Shown in pieces: positions 8,262 to 17,401 of a DNA stretch of 64,000 bases (the first letter of the stretch is position 1; the number at the start of each line of letters is the position of its first letter). This DNA is from Spirosoma endbachense. Lineage in GTDB: Bacteria; Bacteroidota; Bacteroidia; Cytophagales; Spirosomataceae. The notes beneath the pieces were generated by a model. It made no database searches, was not told the DNA's origin, and worked only from the letters and a program-made list of their open reading frames with translations. The stretch is taken from positions 10,005,826 to 10,069,825 of the forward strand of contig NZ_CP045997.1 in assembly GCF_010233585.1 (NCBI RefSeq). Direction: 5' to 3'. A program made the translations under genes and the position numbers.

Positions 8262-10181
8262 TTATTGGAGACGAAACGAGCGGACAATGTGCAGTAAATC
8301 CGCTTCGTGCATGGACTGTTTGGACTTTAGTGTCCAGGCGAAAATCTGGTAATATTTTTCCGGTGACTTATAAAATCCGTTTATGCAGAACAGCGTCATC
8401 GCGTTCCCGTTATTGACATAATCGACGTCGCGCGTAATAAGCTGCAATCCATCTTCCGTATAATCAACATCAGATAAACTGCGAGTCTGAAATCCCTTCC
8501 TGTCTTTCGTTGTGACCTTTCTGTACTGATCCAGATTATAGATGCCAGCCGCTTCGACATCTGAAATTTTTTCAGTAAAGGCAACCATATACAATTCCTG
8601 CACCGGATTGGAAAACTGAAGTTCAGCTCCATTCCGGAGGTTCGTAACCGCATTCATCGAACGCGGAACATCGACATAGAAATCACTGCCGCTAACTAAT
8701 CGGGTTGCCAGCAAATGGCTGAAAACCGAATTTTCGGCAGTAGGAGATGAGCTATTCTCTTCGAACGTAATGGTATTCTGACTTGTGTAGCCCGAACTGT
8801 CGTAGCTTGGGGCAAATACCCCGTTCGCTACTAAACTCAGCAGGAGCATCCCGAAAAGAATTAACCAGATACCGACGGCAACAAAAATATAGACCTGACG
8901 CAGGGTTGTTGAAGGCGGTTGCGGAGGAGTGTCATCCAGAATAGGTTTGGGCTTCGGGACTGGCTGTGGTATGGGCGTAGGTGTCGGGGGAATAGGTGTT
9001 GGACGAGGTTCCGGACGAACGAAGGGTGCTTCGGATAGCGAATGAAAGGTGTTACCCGTAAGCTGTATTTTAGATGCCTGACCCTGTTTTCGAATCAGCG
9101 CCTGCTGTCCCTGAACATCGGTGATCGAGGTGTATTCGATCGGCACTATTAAATTTCCCGCGGTGTTGATCAGCCCCCATAAATGATCTTGCCTGACAGC
9201 GGCATACCCTTCGCTAAATGATCGTTGCTCATCGTAGGCTGGTGGTTCAATGGGCGGAAGCACGTCGACTGGCTCATCGGGTAAATGATCCGATGGTGAA
9301 AAGATCTGTAGTAAAGCAGTGGCCGTGTGAACCCGCTGGTCAACATCGCGGATCAGGCATTGCCGGATCATGGTCTGATACGGATCGGGAATTTCGCTAA
9401 ACTGCGAGGGAAGTTCAACGTTGTTGATCCGCTGAATAATTTGAGAGCGATCGGTTTCCGACCCGGCCCCGCTATCGCCGATGAACGGTCGCTGCCCAGT
9501 CATCAGTTCATATAGAATTACGCCAAAAGCCCATAAATCGACGTTAAATCGCATTCGGTTATTGGCTAACTGCTCCGGTGCCATGTAATAAACAGAGCCA
9601 CCAATTGTCGAATTCAGGAAAGCGGTTGAAGTAGCTACCAGGTCTTCACCCCGGACCACTTTGCTCAGGCCAAAATCTGTAATCAGCGGCACATATTTTC
9701 CGTAAGGTGTTCGGGTAATCAGAATGTTCTGGGGTTTCAGGTCGCGGTGGGCCATGTGGTAATGGTGCAGATGCGCCAGTCCACTCAAAATGCCACCAAT
9801 AATTGAGTCCTTTTCGTCCTGCGTAAGACTCGTTTTACGGAGCAATTCGGCCAGATTGCCTTCTTTGTAAAATTTCAGAACCGCCATATCAACTACGCCA
9901 AATACAGTCGTAAACCGTTCGCAGAATTCATACCGGGCAATGTTACTGTGGCGTGGTAGCTGATTGGCTATTTCCACTTCCCGCTGAAGGGAAAGGTCCC
10001 GCTGGTCGGCCCGAACGGGCGAAACTTTAATTGCCACCCATTGATTTTCAACCGTGTCCCAGCCTTTAAAAACGGCTCCGAAGCCGCCTTCGCCTAGGCG
10101 GCCGAAATCTTCATCGCGCTCGGGTGAATTGAGCTTACTGGGTTCGTAATGGTAGCGTTTACGGAATTCTTCGTAAGTCAT
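8262..10181 (-). CDS. Ser/Thr protein kinase with WG repeat, Pro-rich linker, membrane span and outer domain
   Basis: 639 residues. Kinase domain (about 25-295) has all key residues: GEGGFGAVF, Lys52 in VAIK, AHRDLKPQN (Asp147), TDFGLS (Asp169), MAPEQL. Next come a WG beta-hairpin repeat (LWGLINTAGNLIVPIEY, about 322-370), a Pro-rich linker (388-425), a membrane span (430-452) and an outer domain of ~185 residues (460-639) with no recognised family. The outer domain is the likely sensor. The WG repeat is cytoplasmic here, whereas the same module in the PP2C phosphatase is predicted outside. First gene of the minus-strand run; its promoter should lie in 10182-10520. Confidence 0.92.
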   Translation of the reverse strand: MTYEEFRKRYHYEPSKLNSPERDEDFGRLGEGGFGAVFKGWDTVENQWVAIKVSPVRADQRDLSLQREVEIANQLPRHSNIARYEFCERFTTVFGVVDMAVLKFYKEGNLAELLRKTSLTQDEKDSIIGGILSGLAHLHHYHMAHRDLKPQNILITRTPYGKYVPLITDFGLSKVVRGEDLVATSTAFLNSTIGGSVYYMAPEQLANNRMRFNVDLWAFGVILYELMTGQRPFIGDSGAGSETDRSQIIQRINNVELPSQFSEIPDPYQTMIRQCLIRDVDQRVHTATALLQIFSPSDHLPDEPVDVLPPIEPPAYDEQRSFSEGYAAVRQDHLWGLINTAGNLIVPIEYTSITDVQGQQALIRKQGQASKIQLTGNTFHSLSEAPFVRPEPRPTPIPPTPTPIPQPVPKPKPILDDTPPQPPSTTLRQVYIFVAVGIWLILFGMLLLSLVANGVFAPSYDSSGYTSQNTITFEENSSSPTAENSVFSHLLATRLVSGSDFYVDVPRSMNAVTNLRNGAELQFSNPVQELYMVAFTEKISDVEAAGIYNLDQYRKVTTKDRKGFQTRSLSDVDYTEDGLQLITRDVDYVNNGNAMTLFCINGFYKSPEKYYQIFAWTLKSKQSMHEADLLHIVRSFRLQ

Positions 10182-10520
10182 GGGATTAGAAATTTTGACG
10201 AGATCGCAGCGAACAGCACTGAATTCCTGTCAGCCTATTTCTTTATCCGAATGACTGGCAAAGAGTCAGTGGTTAAATGCAAAAAAAAGTAAGGTGTACG
10301 GAAACACAGCTAATCAGGCAGAGTAAATCTACAGCAAAAAACAGTACCTCCATGGGGAAAGAAGCAATCGTATTGACGATTTTGCATAATAGTCAAACAC
10401 AATAGTTAAGGGTAACTATTTTTCGGAAAAATTGACGGTAACGATCAGATAAATAGGTGATTACGGCGGATTTTCTGTCGCCTGAACTGCCTGATCAAAG
10501 AGAGGTAGTTTAACTAAGTG
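10182..10520. other. Gene-free stretch upstream of the kinase run
   Basis: 339 bases, AT-richer than the flanks, with no convincing reading frame. It must hold the promoter of the kinase run and the transcription end of the amidase-like gene, but I see no clear -33/-7 pair or strong hairpin. A weak TGACT/AGTCA inverted pair lies near 10252-10268. Confidence 0.5.
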
Positions 10521-11399
10521 CTAGTCTTCACTATGGGCCGCTGCTGTTACCAGCCCTGAGCTTGTGCGAAGGCGCGCTACCCGAATGCCCGATAGCTGTT
10601 TGTGCCACAGCAGATAATCGCTGAGTGGGTAGGAGGTAATGACCACGGCTCCCTGGTCGGAAGAGGCATGCAACAGATGAATCCGGCCATCGGGATGTTT
10701 TACCGCCAGCCCAACGTGCTTCATGTCAAGGCCAGGCCGGGCGGCTGTAAGCATAATAATATCACCTTCGCGAAGTTGTGCTTCTGCCTGCCGAATATTC
10801 TTTTTGGGGATAAAATAAAAAGGTTTCTGACTAATAGTAGCCTCAGCCTGGGCGACTTGTTTTAAAATGGCGGGATCGGTCAGCCGAGGATATTTATAGG
10901 TAGCGGTTGTCATGTAAGATACCGATTTGGCAACCGATATATTACCAGGTAATTCCCGGGTCACATCCGTTAGCAGCCCTTTACGTTCATTATCCTGAAG
11001 CCAGTCCGAAAAGTAGTGTAAACGACTGGCATACCCATCAATACGACCATCGCGATAGCGGAGCTTGGTCAGAAACTTACGGAACGATTGATCCAGTAAA
11101 ACCGGGTTCGATCGGTCAGCCAGATCGTGCCAGGCCAGTGTCATCGCTACTACTGTTTCGAGATAGGTAGTGCAATCGAATTCCCGAAAATTAACGACTA
11201 ACTGTTCCGTTGGGCTTATATCGAGCGTGTGCGGAATGTAGGGACGTCCCAGAAACTGCCTGCCAATGTTAACCGCCGTTTCTGAAGGTGTTTTACCCCC
11301 CAGGATGGTTATCGCTTTCAAATCATTGGGGACGGGCTCCTGCGCCAACAAAACTGTCGAAGTAAAAAGCAGGAAAAATGCTGTAAACAGTTTTAGCAT
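10521..11399 (-). CDS. DUF1460 amidase-like cell-wall protein, exported
   Basis: 292 residues from ATG 11399 (a GTG at 11414 would add five). Signal peptide MLKLFTAFFLLFTSTVLLAQ. The body matches DUF1460, a family with an NlpC/P60-like papain fold annotated as N-acetylmuramoyl-L-alanine amidase-like: the catalytic Cys lies in REFDCTTYLETVVA, and the His is probably in DMKHVGLAVKH. YFSDWLQDNERKG and SYMTTATYKYPRL are further family blocks. It probably trims muropeptides in the periplasm. Transcribed away from the kinase run and downstream of the amylase gene (about 60 nt gap). Confidence 0.85.
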   Translation of the reverse strand: MLKLFTAFFLLFTSTVLLAQEPVPNDLKAITILGGKTPSETAVNIGRQFLGRPYIPHTLDISPTEQLVVNFREFDCTTYLETVVAMTLAWHDLADRSNPVLLDQSFRKFLTKLRYRDGRIDGYASRLHYFSDWLQDNERKGLLTDVTRELPGNISVAKSVSYMTTATYKYPRLTDPAILKQVAQAEATISQKPFYFIPKKNIRQAEAQLREGDIIMLTAARPGLDMKHVGLAVKHPDGRIHLLHASSDQGAVVITSYPLSDYLLWHKQLSGIRVARLRTSSGLVTAAAHSED

Positions 11400-11462
11400 A
11401 TGCTGATGGCTCACCTGATAATAGTATTGACGAAGTTTAGGCCGTAAAGTATCGTGAGGACA

Positions 11463-13193
11463 TTACTTAATTTCCAGAATCCTGACACTGCGAGGGGGGA
11501 GGAGCAAGGGAACACCTTCCAGACCGACCGTTTCAAGCTCGTTGTTAGTCAGAAAAATATCAGTCATCTGGTAAGTACGGGCTGGGTCGAGGCCCATGAC
11601 ACCAAACGCGTGATGCGGAATATGAACGGTTGTTTCGTAGGTCGTATGATTCGAAAAATTACAGACAATCAGTAGCTTTTGTCGATCCGTATAGCGCAGG
11701 TAGCTAAAGAGCTGATGAGCGTCGTAGCCTGCACTCTGGCCGTTATCATTGGCATATTGCAAATCATAGAAGTAACCATTTTGGATCGCGTCTGAACCAT
11801 TGACCAGGTGATTCAATTGCTGATAGAAGGACCGGAGCCGCTGCTGCTCATCGGACAAGCCACCGCCATCATAGCGTCCCTGATTGATCCAGCCCTGCCA
11901 GTCGGCCAATCCCCAGTAGTCAAAAATAGTTGTGCGGCCATCGTCGCCACTAAATCCTTCGACACCCTCAGCCCGAACGCCCACCTCCTGCCCAAAATAC
12001 AATAGGTAAGGACCATTGTGCATGGTTGCAGACAGGGTCATACCCGGTATGGCTGCCCAGGGATCATTCGTGAAGAATCGGGAAGCAATGCGCTGCTCAT
12101 CATGCGTTTCCAGAAACCGAAGCATGTGTTGGGCATATTCGCCCGACTGTTGCTGCCAGACGCGGGTGAGTTCATAGCAGGAACCTTGACCTTCCATCAA
12201 TGCCCGGACGGCATCGTATAAGCCCACTTTGTCGTACAGATAATCGAAACCACCTTCGAAAATAAACGACCGATACAGGCCTGGATCGTAAATCTCGGCA
12301 ATGAAAATCAGGCGTGGATACTGTTGCTTAACGCGACTGATCGCCCACTTCCAGAACTCAACAGGTACCAGATGGGCCATATCGCAACGAAACCCATCGA
12401 TACCCTTTTTCGCCCAGAATAATAATACATCCAGCATCTGGCTCCAGGTTGCCGGAACCGGGCTAAAATGCAGACTACCATCGAAGATGTTGAACCCATA
12501 ATTGAGTTTAACCGTCTCATACCAGTCGTTCCGATCGGGGGTGGCTGTAATTGACCCACTGCCCGTTACTTTGGCTGGAAACTCATGTAACGTGGGGCTT
12601 TCCGCTAAACCATCGCTATTCAGGTTACTGACCGGAGCGACGAATGTCTCGCCAGGGAGGTAGTAAAAGTTGTTATTATGGGCGAATCGTTCCGACGTAT
12701 CGTCCTTTTCGCCCAGATCGACCACGCCTGCAGGTCTGGCATCTGAATGATACTGACGGGCTACATGATTCGGAACAAAATCGATAATCACTTTCAACCC
12801 ATGAACGTGACTCCGCTCGACCAGAGCTTCGAACTCCGCCATCCGGTCAGGAACGCTAACGGCAAGGTCAGGATCAACGTCATAGTAGTCTTTAATGGCG
12901 TATGGAGAACCGGCACGACCTTTTACTACGGCTGGGTCATCGGGGCGAATACCATAGGCCGAATAGTCGGTTTGCGTAGCGTGCTCAACGATACCCGTAT
13001 ACCAGACATGCGATGCGCTCAACCGTTTGATGGACCGTAGCGCTTCGTCATTAATATCATTGAAGGTACCAACGCCGTTTTCCTCGCGGGTACCATTCTG
13101 TCTGTTGGTGATATTCTGATTGCCAAATAAGCGCGTAAAAATCTGGTAAATAATCAACTTGTCCATTACTGGAACAACAGAGGTCGTATTCAT
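11463..13193 (-). CDS. Cytoplasmic GH13 alpha-amylase-family enzyme
   Basis: 576 residues and no signal peptide. The four GH13 conserved regions are present: VIIDFVPNHV (region I, about 135-144), GIDGFRCDMAH (II, nucleophile Asp271), FIAEIYD (III, acid/base Glu300) and ETHDEQR (IV, His364-Asp365). A C-terminal beta domain with TTVHIPHHAFG follows. It likely hydrolyses maltodextrins or related alpha-glucans inside the cell. An in-frame ATG at 13166 (MDKLIIYQIFTRLFG) may be the true start because the catalytic fold begins there. Divergent from an exported GH13, and 4 kb from beta-phosphoglucomutase, which suggests an alpha-glucan use locus. Confidence 0.9.
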   Translation of the reverse strand: MNTTSVVPVMDKLIIYQIFTRLFGNQNITNRQNGTREENGVGTFNDINDEALRSIKRLSASHVWYTGIVEHATQTDYSAYGIRPDDPAVVKGRAGSPYAIKDYYDVDPDLAVSVPDRMAEFEALVERSHVHGLKVIIDFVPNHVARQYHSDARPAGVVDLGEKDDTSERFAHNNNFYYLPGETFVAPVSNLNSDGLAESPTLHEFPAKVTGSGSITATPDRNDWYETVKLNYGFNIFDGSLHFSPVPATWSQMLDVLLFWAKKGIDGFRCDMAHLVPVEFWKWAISRVKQQYPRLIFIAEIYDPGLYRSFIFEGGFDYLYDKVGLYDAVRALMEGQGSCYELTRVWQQQSGEYAQHMLRFLETHDEQRIASRFFTNDPWAAIPGMTLSATMHNGPYLLYFGQEVGVRAEGVEGFSGDDGRTTIFDYWGLADWQGWINQGRYDGGGLSDEQQRLRSFYQQLNHLVNGSDAIQNGYFYDLQYANDNGQSAGYDAHQLFSYLRYTDRQKLLIVCNFSNHTTYETTVHIPHHAFGVMGLDPARTYQMTDIFLTNNELETVGLEGVPLLLPPRSVRILEIK

Positions 13194-13239
13194 AAGCGCC
13201 GGGTCCGTGTACGTTACGGGTGTAGCTGAGTTTGGAATA

Positions 13240-13282
13240 CAAAATTATGGCCTTTTTCGGCGAAAAACTTGGGTTATTTTTG
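13240..13282. promoter_or_regulatory. Candidate divergent promoters of the two amylase genes
   Basis: On the plus strand TATTTTTG at 13275-13282 fits the Bacteroidota -7 consensus TAnnTTTG, with TTTT 17 nt upstream in the -33 position. On the minus strand TAATTTTG (complement of 13240-13247) also fits -7; its -33 is not clear. The elements sit 30-40 nt apart, so the two promoters would nearly abut. Confidence 0.4.
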
Positions 13283-13347
13283 CGTTCTTGTTGCATTATT
13301 CTTCGATCATGTCGATTGAAACGGCATTTTAAACAGATCTCCGAACT

Positions 13348-15216
13348 ATGAGAAGATTTACTGTCCTGCTACTTCTGCTGGTTAATAGCGGTCTGGCCGT
13401 TGCGCAAAATGCCAAAATTCAACGCGTGAATCCCACGAACTGGTGGGTGGGCATGAAAAACCCGAATCTGCAACTGTTGGTTTATGGACCCAATGCCGGA
13501 ACGCTAACCTATACGGTTACTTACCCTGGCGTAAAGCTGGTGAAGGCGCATACCGTCGAAAATTCAAATTATGCCTTTCTGGACCTCACTATTGCACCAA
13601 CCGCGAAACCCGGCACGCTCCAGCTCGTGGGCAAACGTGGGGGACAAACTCTGACGCAACCCTTTGAGCTCAAGGCCCGCGACAAATCGCCGAAAGGGCA
13701 GGGCGTAACGGCCGCCGATTTTATCTACCTGATCATGCCTGACCGGTTTGCCAACGGTGATCCCTCAAATGATAAGTTTGCGGATATGGCTGACCCAAAT
13801 GTTGACCGGGGGAATCCGTTTTACCGGCATGGGGGCGATCTGGCCGGAGCCGGACAGCACCTCGATTATTTGAAAGATCTGGGTGTTACCGCCATCTGGT
13901 TTACACCGCTTCTGGAAAATGATCAGCCGCTCACGAACGAAGGGGGAGCCATGCGTTCGGCCTATCACGGCTATGGTTTTACCGACCATTATGCCATCGA
14001 TCGGCGCATGGGCGGAAATGAAGCCTACAAGGCGTATGTTAAAAAAGCCCACTCGGCTGGATTGAAAGTTGTTCAGGATGCCGTGTATAATCACGTGGGC
14101 ATTAACCACTGGATTTTGAAAGATTTACCCATGAAAAGCTGGCTTCATCAGTGGCCAACGTATACCAATACGTCGTATAAATACCAGCCGATTACGGACC
14201 CCCACGGAGCCGAAAGCGATCGTCGGGTTACACTCGACGGCTGGTTTGTTCCATTCCTGCCTGATTTGAATCAAAGTAACCCGTTCGTTGCCAATTTCCT
14301 GATCCAGCACGCACTTTGGTCGGTCGAAAATTTTGGCGTTGATGCCTGGCGTGTTGATACCTATATGTATAACGATCAGCCATTTATGAATCGGTGCAAT
14401 CAGGCCCTGCTTGATGAATATCCTGCGATTCACATTTTTGGCGAATCGTGGGTTAATAACGTCGTCGATCAGGCTTACTACACCCGCAACAAAATTGATT
14501 TTCCGTTTAAGTCGAACCAGCCCGGGGGCCTCGACTTTGTGCTGTATGCATCCATGCTGGAAGCCCTGAAACAGAAATTTAGCTGGGATGATGGCGTCAA
14601 CCGATTCTACCAGGCTCTGGCTCAGGATGCAGTCTATCAGGACCCGAATAAGCTGGTAACGTTTTTGGATAATCACGATACCGACCGCTATCTGTCGGTC
14701 ATTGGCGACGATTTTGAGAAGTATAAAATTGGCCTGACCTGGTTGCTGACTACACGGGGTATTCCGTCCATGTACTATGGCACCGAAATCCTGATGAAAA
14801 ACGTCAAAGATCCATCAGATGCCGAAGTAAGGCGGGATTTTCCGGGTGGTTTCTCTGGCGATAAAGAGAATAAATTTGAAACGGCCGGACGCAGTAATCG
14901 CGAAAATGAAGCCTATCAGTTCGTTCGTAAACTGGCCACATATCGGCGAGATAATCCTGTTCTTCACACAGGCAAACTGATGCAGTTTCTGCCGCAGGAA
15001 GGCATCTATGTATACTTTCGCTACAATGGGAGTAAAACAGTCATGGTTGCCACCAATACGAGTGGTAAAGAAATTTCGCTCGATACGGGCCGATTTGCTG
15101 AACGAACAAGCGGATTTTCGTCGGCGCGTAACATCCTGACTGATCAGACGATAGCCGATCTTAAAGCCATCAAACTATCCGCTAAAACAGCGTTGGTACT
15201 GGAACTGATAAAGTAA
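13348..15216 (+). CDS. Exported GH13 neopullulanase/cyclomaltodextrinase-like enzyme (SusA-like)
   Basis: 622 residues. Signal peptide MRRFTVLLLLLVNSGLAVAQ, then an N-terminal Ig-like domain of the cyclomaltodextrinase N type (about 22-112), the catalytic barrel and a C-terminal beta domain. GH13 signatures: DAVYNHVG (about 244-251), GVDAWRVDTY (nucleophile Asp337), IFGESWV (Glu366) and DNHDTDRY (His443-Asp444). The domain order matches periplasmic neopullulanases such as SusA of the Bacteroides starch system. It should degrade imported maltodextrins in the periplasm, feeding the cytoplasmic GH13 encoded divergently. No SusC/SusD pair lies next to it in this window. Confidence 0.92.
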   Translation: MRRFTVLLLLLVNSGLAVAQNAKIQRVNPTNWWVGMKNPNLQLLVYGPNAGTLTYTVTYPGVKLVKAHTVENSNYAFLDLTIAPTAKPGTLQLVGKRGGQTLTQPFELKARDKSPKGQGVTAADFIYLIMPDRFANGDPSNDKFADMADPNVDRGNPFYRHGGDLAGAGQHLDYLKDLGVTAIWFTPLLENDQPLTNEGGAMRSAYHGYGFTDHYAIDRRMGGNEAYKAYVKKAHSAGLKVVQDAVYNHVGINHWILKDLPMKSWLHQWPTYTNTSYKYQPITDPHGAESDRRVTLDGWFVPFLPDLNQSNPFVANFLIQHALWSVENFGVDAWRVDTYMYNDQPFMNRCNQALLDEYPAIHIFGESWVNNVVDQAYYTRNKIDFPFKSNQPGGLDFVLYASMLEALKQKFSWDDGVNRFYQALAQDAVYQDPNKLVTFLDNHDTDRYLSVIGDDFEKYKIGLTWLLTTRGIPSMYYGTEILMKNVKDPSDAEVRRDFPGGFSGDKENKFETAGRSNRENEAYQFVRKLATYRRDNPVLHTGKLMQFLPQEGIYVYFRYNGSKTVMVATNTSGKEISLDTGRFAERTSGFSSARNILTDQTIADLKAIKLSAKTALVLELIK

Positions 15217-15339
15217 ATGGCATAGAACCTGACTTGAAGCTGTAATGGTGAGCAAAGAGAAAACGGCCGATCATAAATAGACCAGCATTTTCCAACGTTC
15301 CGGGACAAAAAGGGGTCTTGCCAGAAACTCCTTTCCTGT

Positions 15340-15750
15340 ATGAAACCATTTATTCTACTTTGTACGCTTCTTGCTTTTCTGACTGGCTGTCAGAAAGATA
15401 CTGCCGATCCTTCTGGCGATGGTGTATTAGCGGGCAGTTTTCGCCTGGAAGTTGATCCTGTACGGTGTGCTCTGCCAACGACCCAACGGGTTACTATTCA
15501 TCCGGTAAGTGACGATACCTACCGGTTTGAATATGACCGATTTGGTTCTGGATCGTATAAACTTGCAGGCGTTGTGGCGAAAAAGACCAGCTCAACGTCG
15601 TTTGAATTATTCGTGGATGACCAGCTTGTTGGTCAATATGCTTTTGAGGAGTTACGCACGATAAACGGAAGTAGAAAAACGTGGGTTTTGTCGATCCATT
15701 ACCATGTCGATCAGACAGAAAATCTGGCGTTTATGGGCGTAAAAGAATGA
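15340..15750 (+). CDS. Small predicted lipoprotein, unknown function
   Basis: 136 residues with a lipoprotein signal peptide, MKPFILLCTLLAFLTGC, whose lipobox LTGC places Cys17 at the cleavage site. The rest is predicted beta-rich (SFRLEVDPVRCALPT, RVTIHPVSDDTYRFEYDRFG). I do not recognise the family. It lies 123 nt after the exported amylase on the same strand and is followed by a hairpin, so co-transcription is possible but not evident. Confidence 0.7.
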   Translation: MKPFILLCTLLAFLTGCQKDTADPSGDGVLAGSFRLEVDPVRCALPTTQRVTIHPVSDDTYRFEYDRFGSGSYKLAGVVAKKTSSTSFELFVDDQLVGQYAFEELRTINGSRKTWVLSIHYHVDQTENLAFMGVKE

Positions 15751-15757
15751 AGAAAGG

Positions 15758-15804
15758 AGTAGACAGTAAGCAGTAGACACACTGCTTACTGCTTACTGTC
15801 TACT
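15758..15804. terminator. Long hairpin between convergent genes
   Basis: A 16-bp perfect stem (15758-15773 with 15789-15804) with CTGCTTACTG-type words. It overlaps the stop codon of the convergent creD-like gene (15800-15802), so it may end transcription from both sides. Related words occur in hairpins at 42306-42332 and 50207-50279. Confidence 0.6.
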
Positions 15805-17188
15805 GAAGGCTGCCTGCCGAGGGTTGGGCAGGCTCATAAGCCCGATACCAGTCGATGTGCCGGGTCAGATACATGGTAACGCCCAGTATCAATAGCAGAC
15901 CCGAACTTCCCAGTAAAAGGGAATAGTCTTCCAACTGGAGTAACGAATAAAAAAAACCATAAAGCAGCGTCAGAATGGCACTAAACAGGATTGTCAGCCG
16001 ATCGTTCTGAAACACATAGCGTACGTAAAACGTAATTAAAGCCAGAATGATAAATCCGCCAATAAGGTAAGCCCAGTCGAACGAAACATGCTCGGAAATG
16101 GATAGCAGCAACAAATAGAACAGGCAGATCGCGAAACCGACCAATAAATACTGAACCGGGTGAATACGCCGACGATCCAGAATCTCAATAAAGAAAAAGG
16201 AAATGAACGTTAGAATGACAAACAGAATGCCATATTTGGCAGAGCGCATTGTTTTCTGATATTCATCGACTGGTACTAACAACTTGACCCCAAACAACGG
16301 CAATGCATCACCCGGATTGACAACAGAGCGTTCCAGAAAATTCCCTATACCTTGTTGCGGAAAGTTCCGGTTAAACTCCAGTACTTTCCAGGATGCCTGA
16401 AAACCCTGTGCAGTCATCGTTCGTTTGTCTGGCAGGTATGAACCCGTGAAACTTGGTGTTGACCAGGGCGACCGCAGGTTTACCCGTGTTTCTTTGCCAA
16501 ATGGCAGAAAACTTAACTGGGTGCTTCCGTTCAGGTTAAGTTTTGATTCAAAGCGGTAAACATCTGCATCGAGTTTGATCGGAATACTGACACCCGAAGG
16601 TAATAGATCACTACTCGGAATACCCGGTTCAGCCGCCAGTCTCTGGCCATTGATCGTAAAGTTGATCGAATCACGAATTCCTTTCATGTCGCTGATTCCA
16701 AGTGATAGAAAGGCCTTATCCCATTGAACACTACCCGGTTGTAAATCTAAAGAAGCCAGCGATGGCTTTCTGAAACTCCCACGAATGATTAACTGCGTAT
16801 TGTAAAGCATCACGACAAAGATTCCCCGATTCCGTTTCTCTGGCTTTATATCCCCATCGAACTGCAAATCGTCGGGCAAAAAATGCAGATAAGCGATCTG
16901 CCTTTCAACCTGCCCTTTGTCAGTTGTTTTAACGACTTCGTACGGAACTGACAAGATGGGTCCGCCAATTACCTGCTCACCGCCCCATTTGCTACTCACT
17001 TCGGCTACGGCTGCGTTGCGCGTCATTTCCCGTTCAATGATTAGCGACTGTAGCATACCTGTCGGGATGAGTAATACCAACACAAGAAAACCAATAACGG
17101 CCAACTTGAGCATGGTCGACGTTCGTACCCAATGATTGACTCGGTCAACATAGGAAAGGGGCTGTTCGGGCGTTGATAACTGATCCAT
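15800..17188 (-). CDS. creD: CreD-family inner membrane protein
   Basis: 462 residues. One N-terminal span (about 29-50, VIGFLVLVLLIPTGMLQSLI), the family block REMTRNAAVAEVSSKWGG, a large periplasmic beta-rich domain (PEKRNRGIFVVMLYNTQL), then about five C-terminal spans and a GFAICLFYLLLLSISEHV block typical of CreD. In enterobacteria CreD belongs to the CreBC regulon and affects envelope integrity and colicin tolerance; in Bacteroidota creD is often paired with a small DNA-binding regulator, which is not seen here. A palindrome just upstream (17206-17224) probably binds a repressor encoded elsewhere. Confidence 0.9.
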   Translation of the reverse strand: MDQLSTPEQPLSYVDRVNHWVRTSTMLKLAVIGFLVLVLLIPTGMLQSLIIEREMTRNAAVAEVSSKWGGEQVIGGPILSVPYEVVKTTDKGQVERQIAYLHFLPDDLQFDGDIKPEKRNRGIFVVMLYNTQLIIRGSFRKPSLASLDLQPGSVQWDKAFLSLGISDMKGIRDSINFTINGQRLAAEPGIPSSDLLPSGVSIPIKLDADVYRFESKLNLNGSTQLSFLPFGKETRVNLRSPWSTPSFTGSYLPDKRTMTAQGFQASWKVLEFNRNFPQQGIGNFLERSVVNPGDALPLFGVKLLVPVDEYQKTMRSAKYGILFVILTFISFFFIEILDRRRIHPVQYLLVGFAICLFYLLLLSISEHVSFDWAYLIGGFIILALITFYVRYVFQNDRLTILFSAILTLLYGFFYSLLQLEDYSLLLGSSGLLLILGVTMYLTRHIDWYRAYEPAQPSAGSLQ

Positions 17189-17205
17189 TGTTTGGTTGTT
17201 AAAAG

Positions 17206-17224
17206 TACTTTGTATTACAAAGTA
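17206..17224 (-). promoter_or_regulatory. Palindromic operator upstream of creD
   Basis: Perfect 9-bp inverted repeat, TACTTTGTA and TACAAAGTA, around one base, starting 18 nt before the creD start. TACTTTG resembles the -7 element, so a bound regulator would block the promoter. Confidence 0.6.
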
Positions 17225-17329
17225 AATTAAAGAAAAATCAATTTTCCAACTTTTAGGAAAAATTTTCGGGCCAGCCTGAAAAGAAGATAAGTCTATGAGA
17301 ATCTGGTTGATCTCGGCTCTAACTCAGAT

Positions 17330-17376
17330 AACTGATCAGTTGACCAGCCCCGGCTGGTTAAATCTGCCTACATTTG
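17330..17376 (+). promoter_or_regulatory. Palindromes and -7 element upstream of beta-phosphoglucomutase
   Basis: A 12-bp perfect palindrome (17330-17341) is followed at once by a 7-bp inverted repeat (17343-17349 with 17352-17358) and by TACATTTG at 17369-17376, which fits the -7 consensus TAnnTTTG. The start codon is at 17402. No clear -33 element. These could be operator sites for a sugar-responsive regulator. Confidence 0.35.
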
Positions 17377-17401
17377 CGCTCATCCCATTGATTACAACCG
17401 A

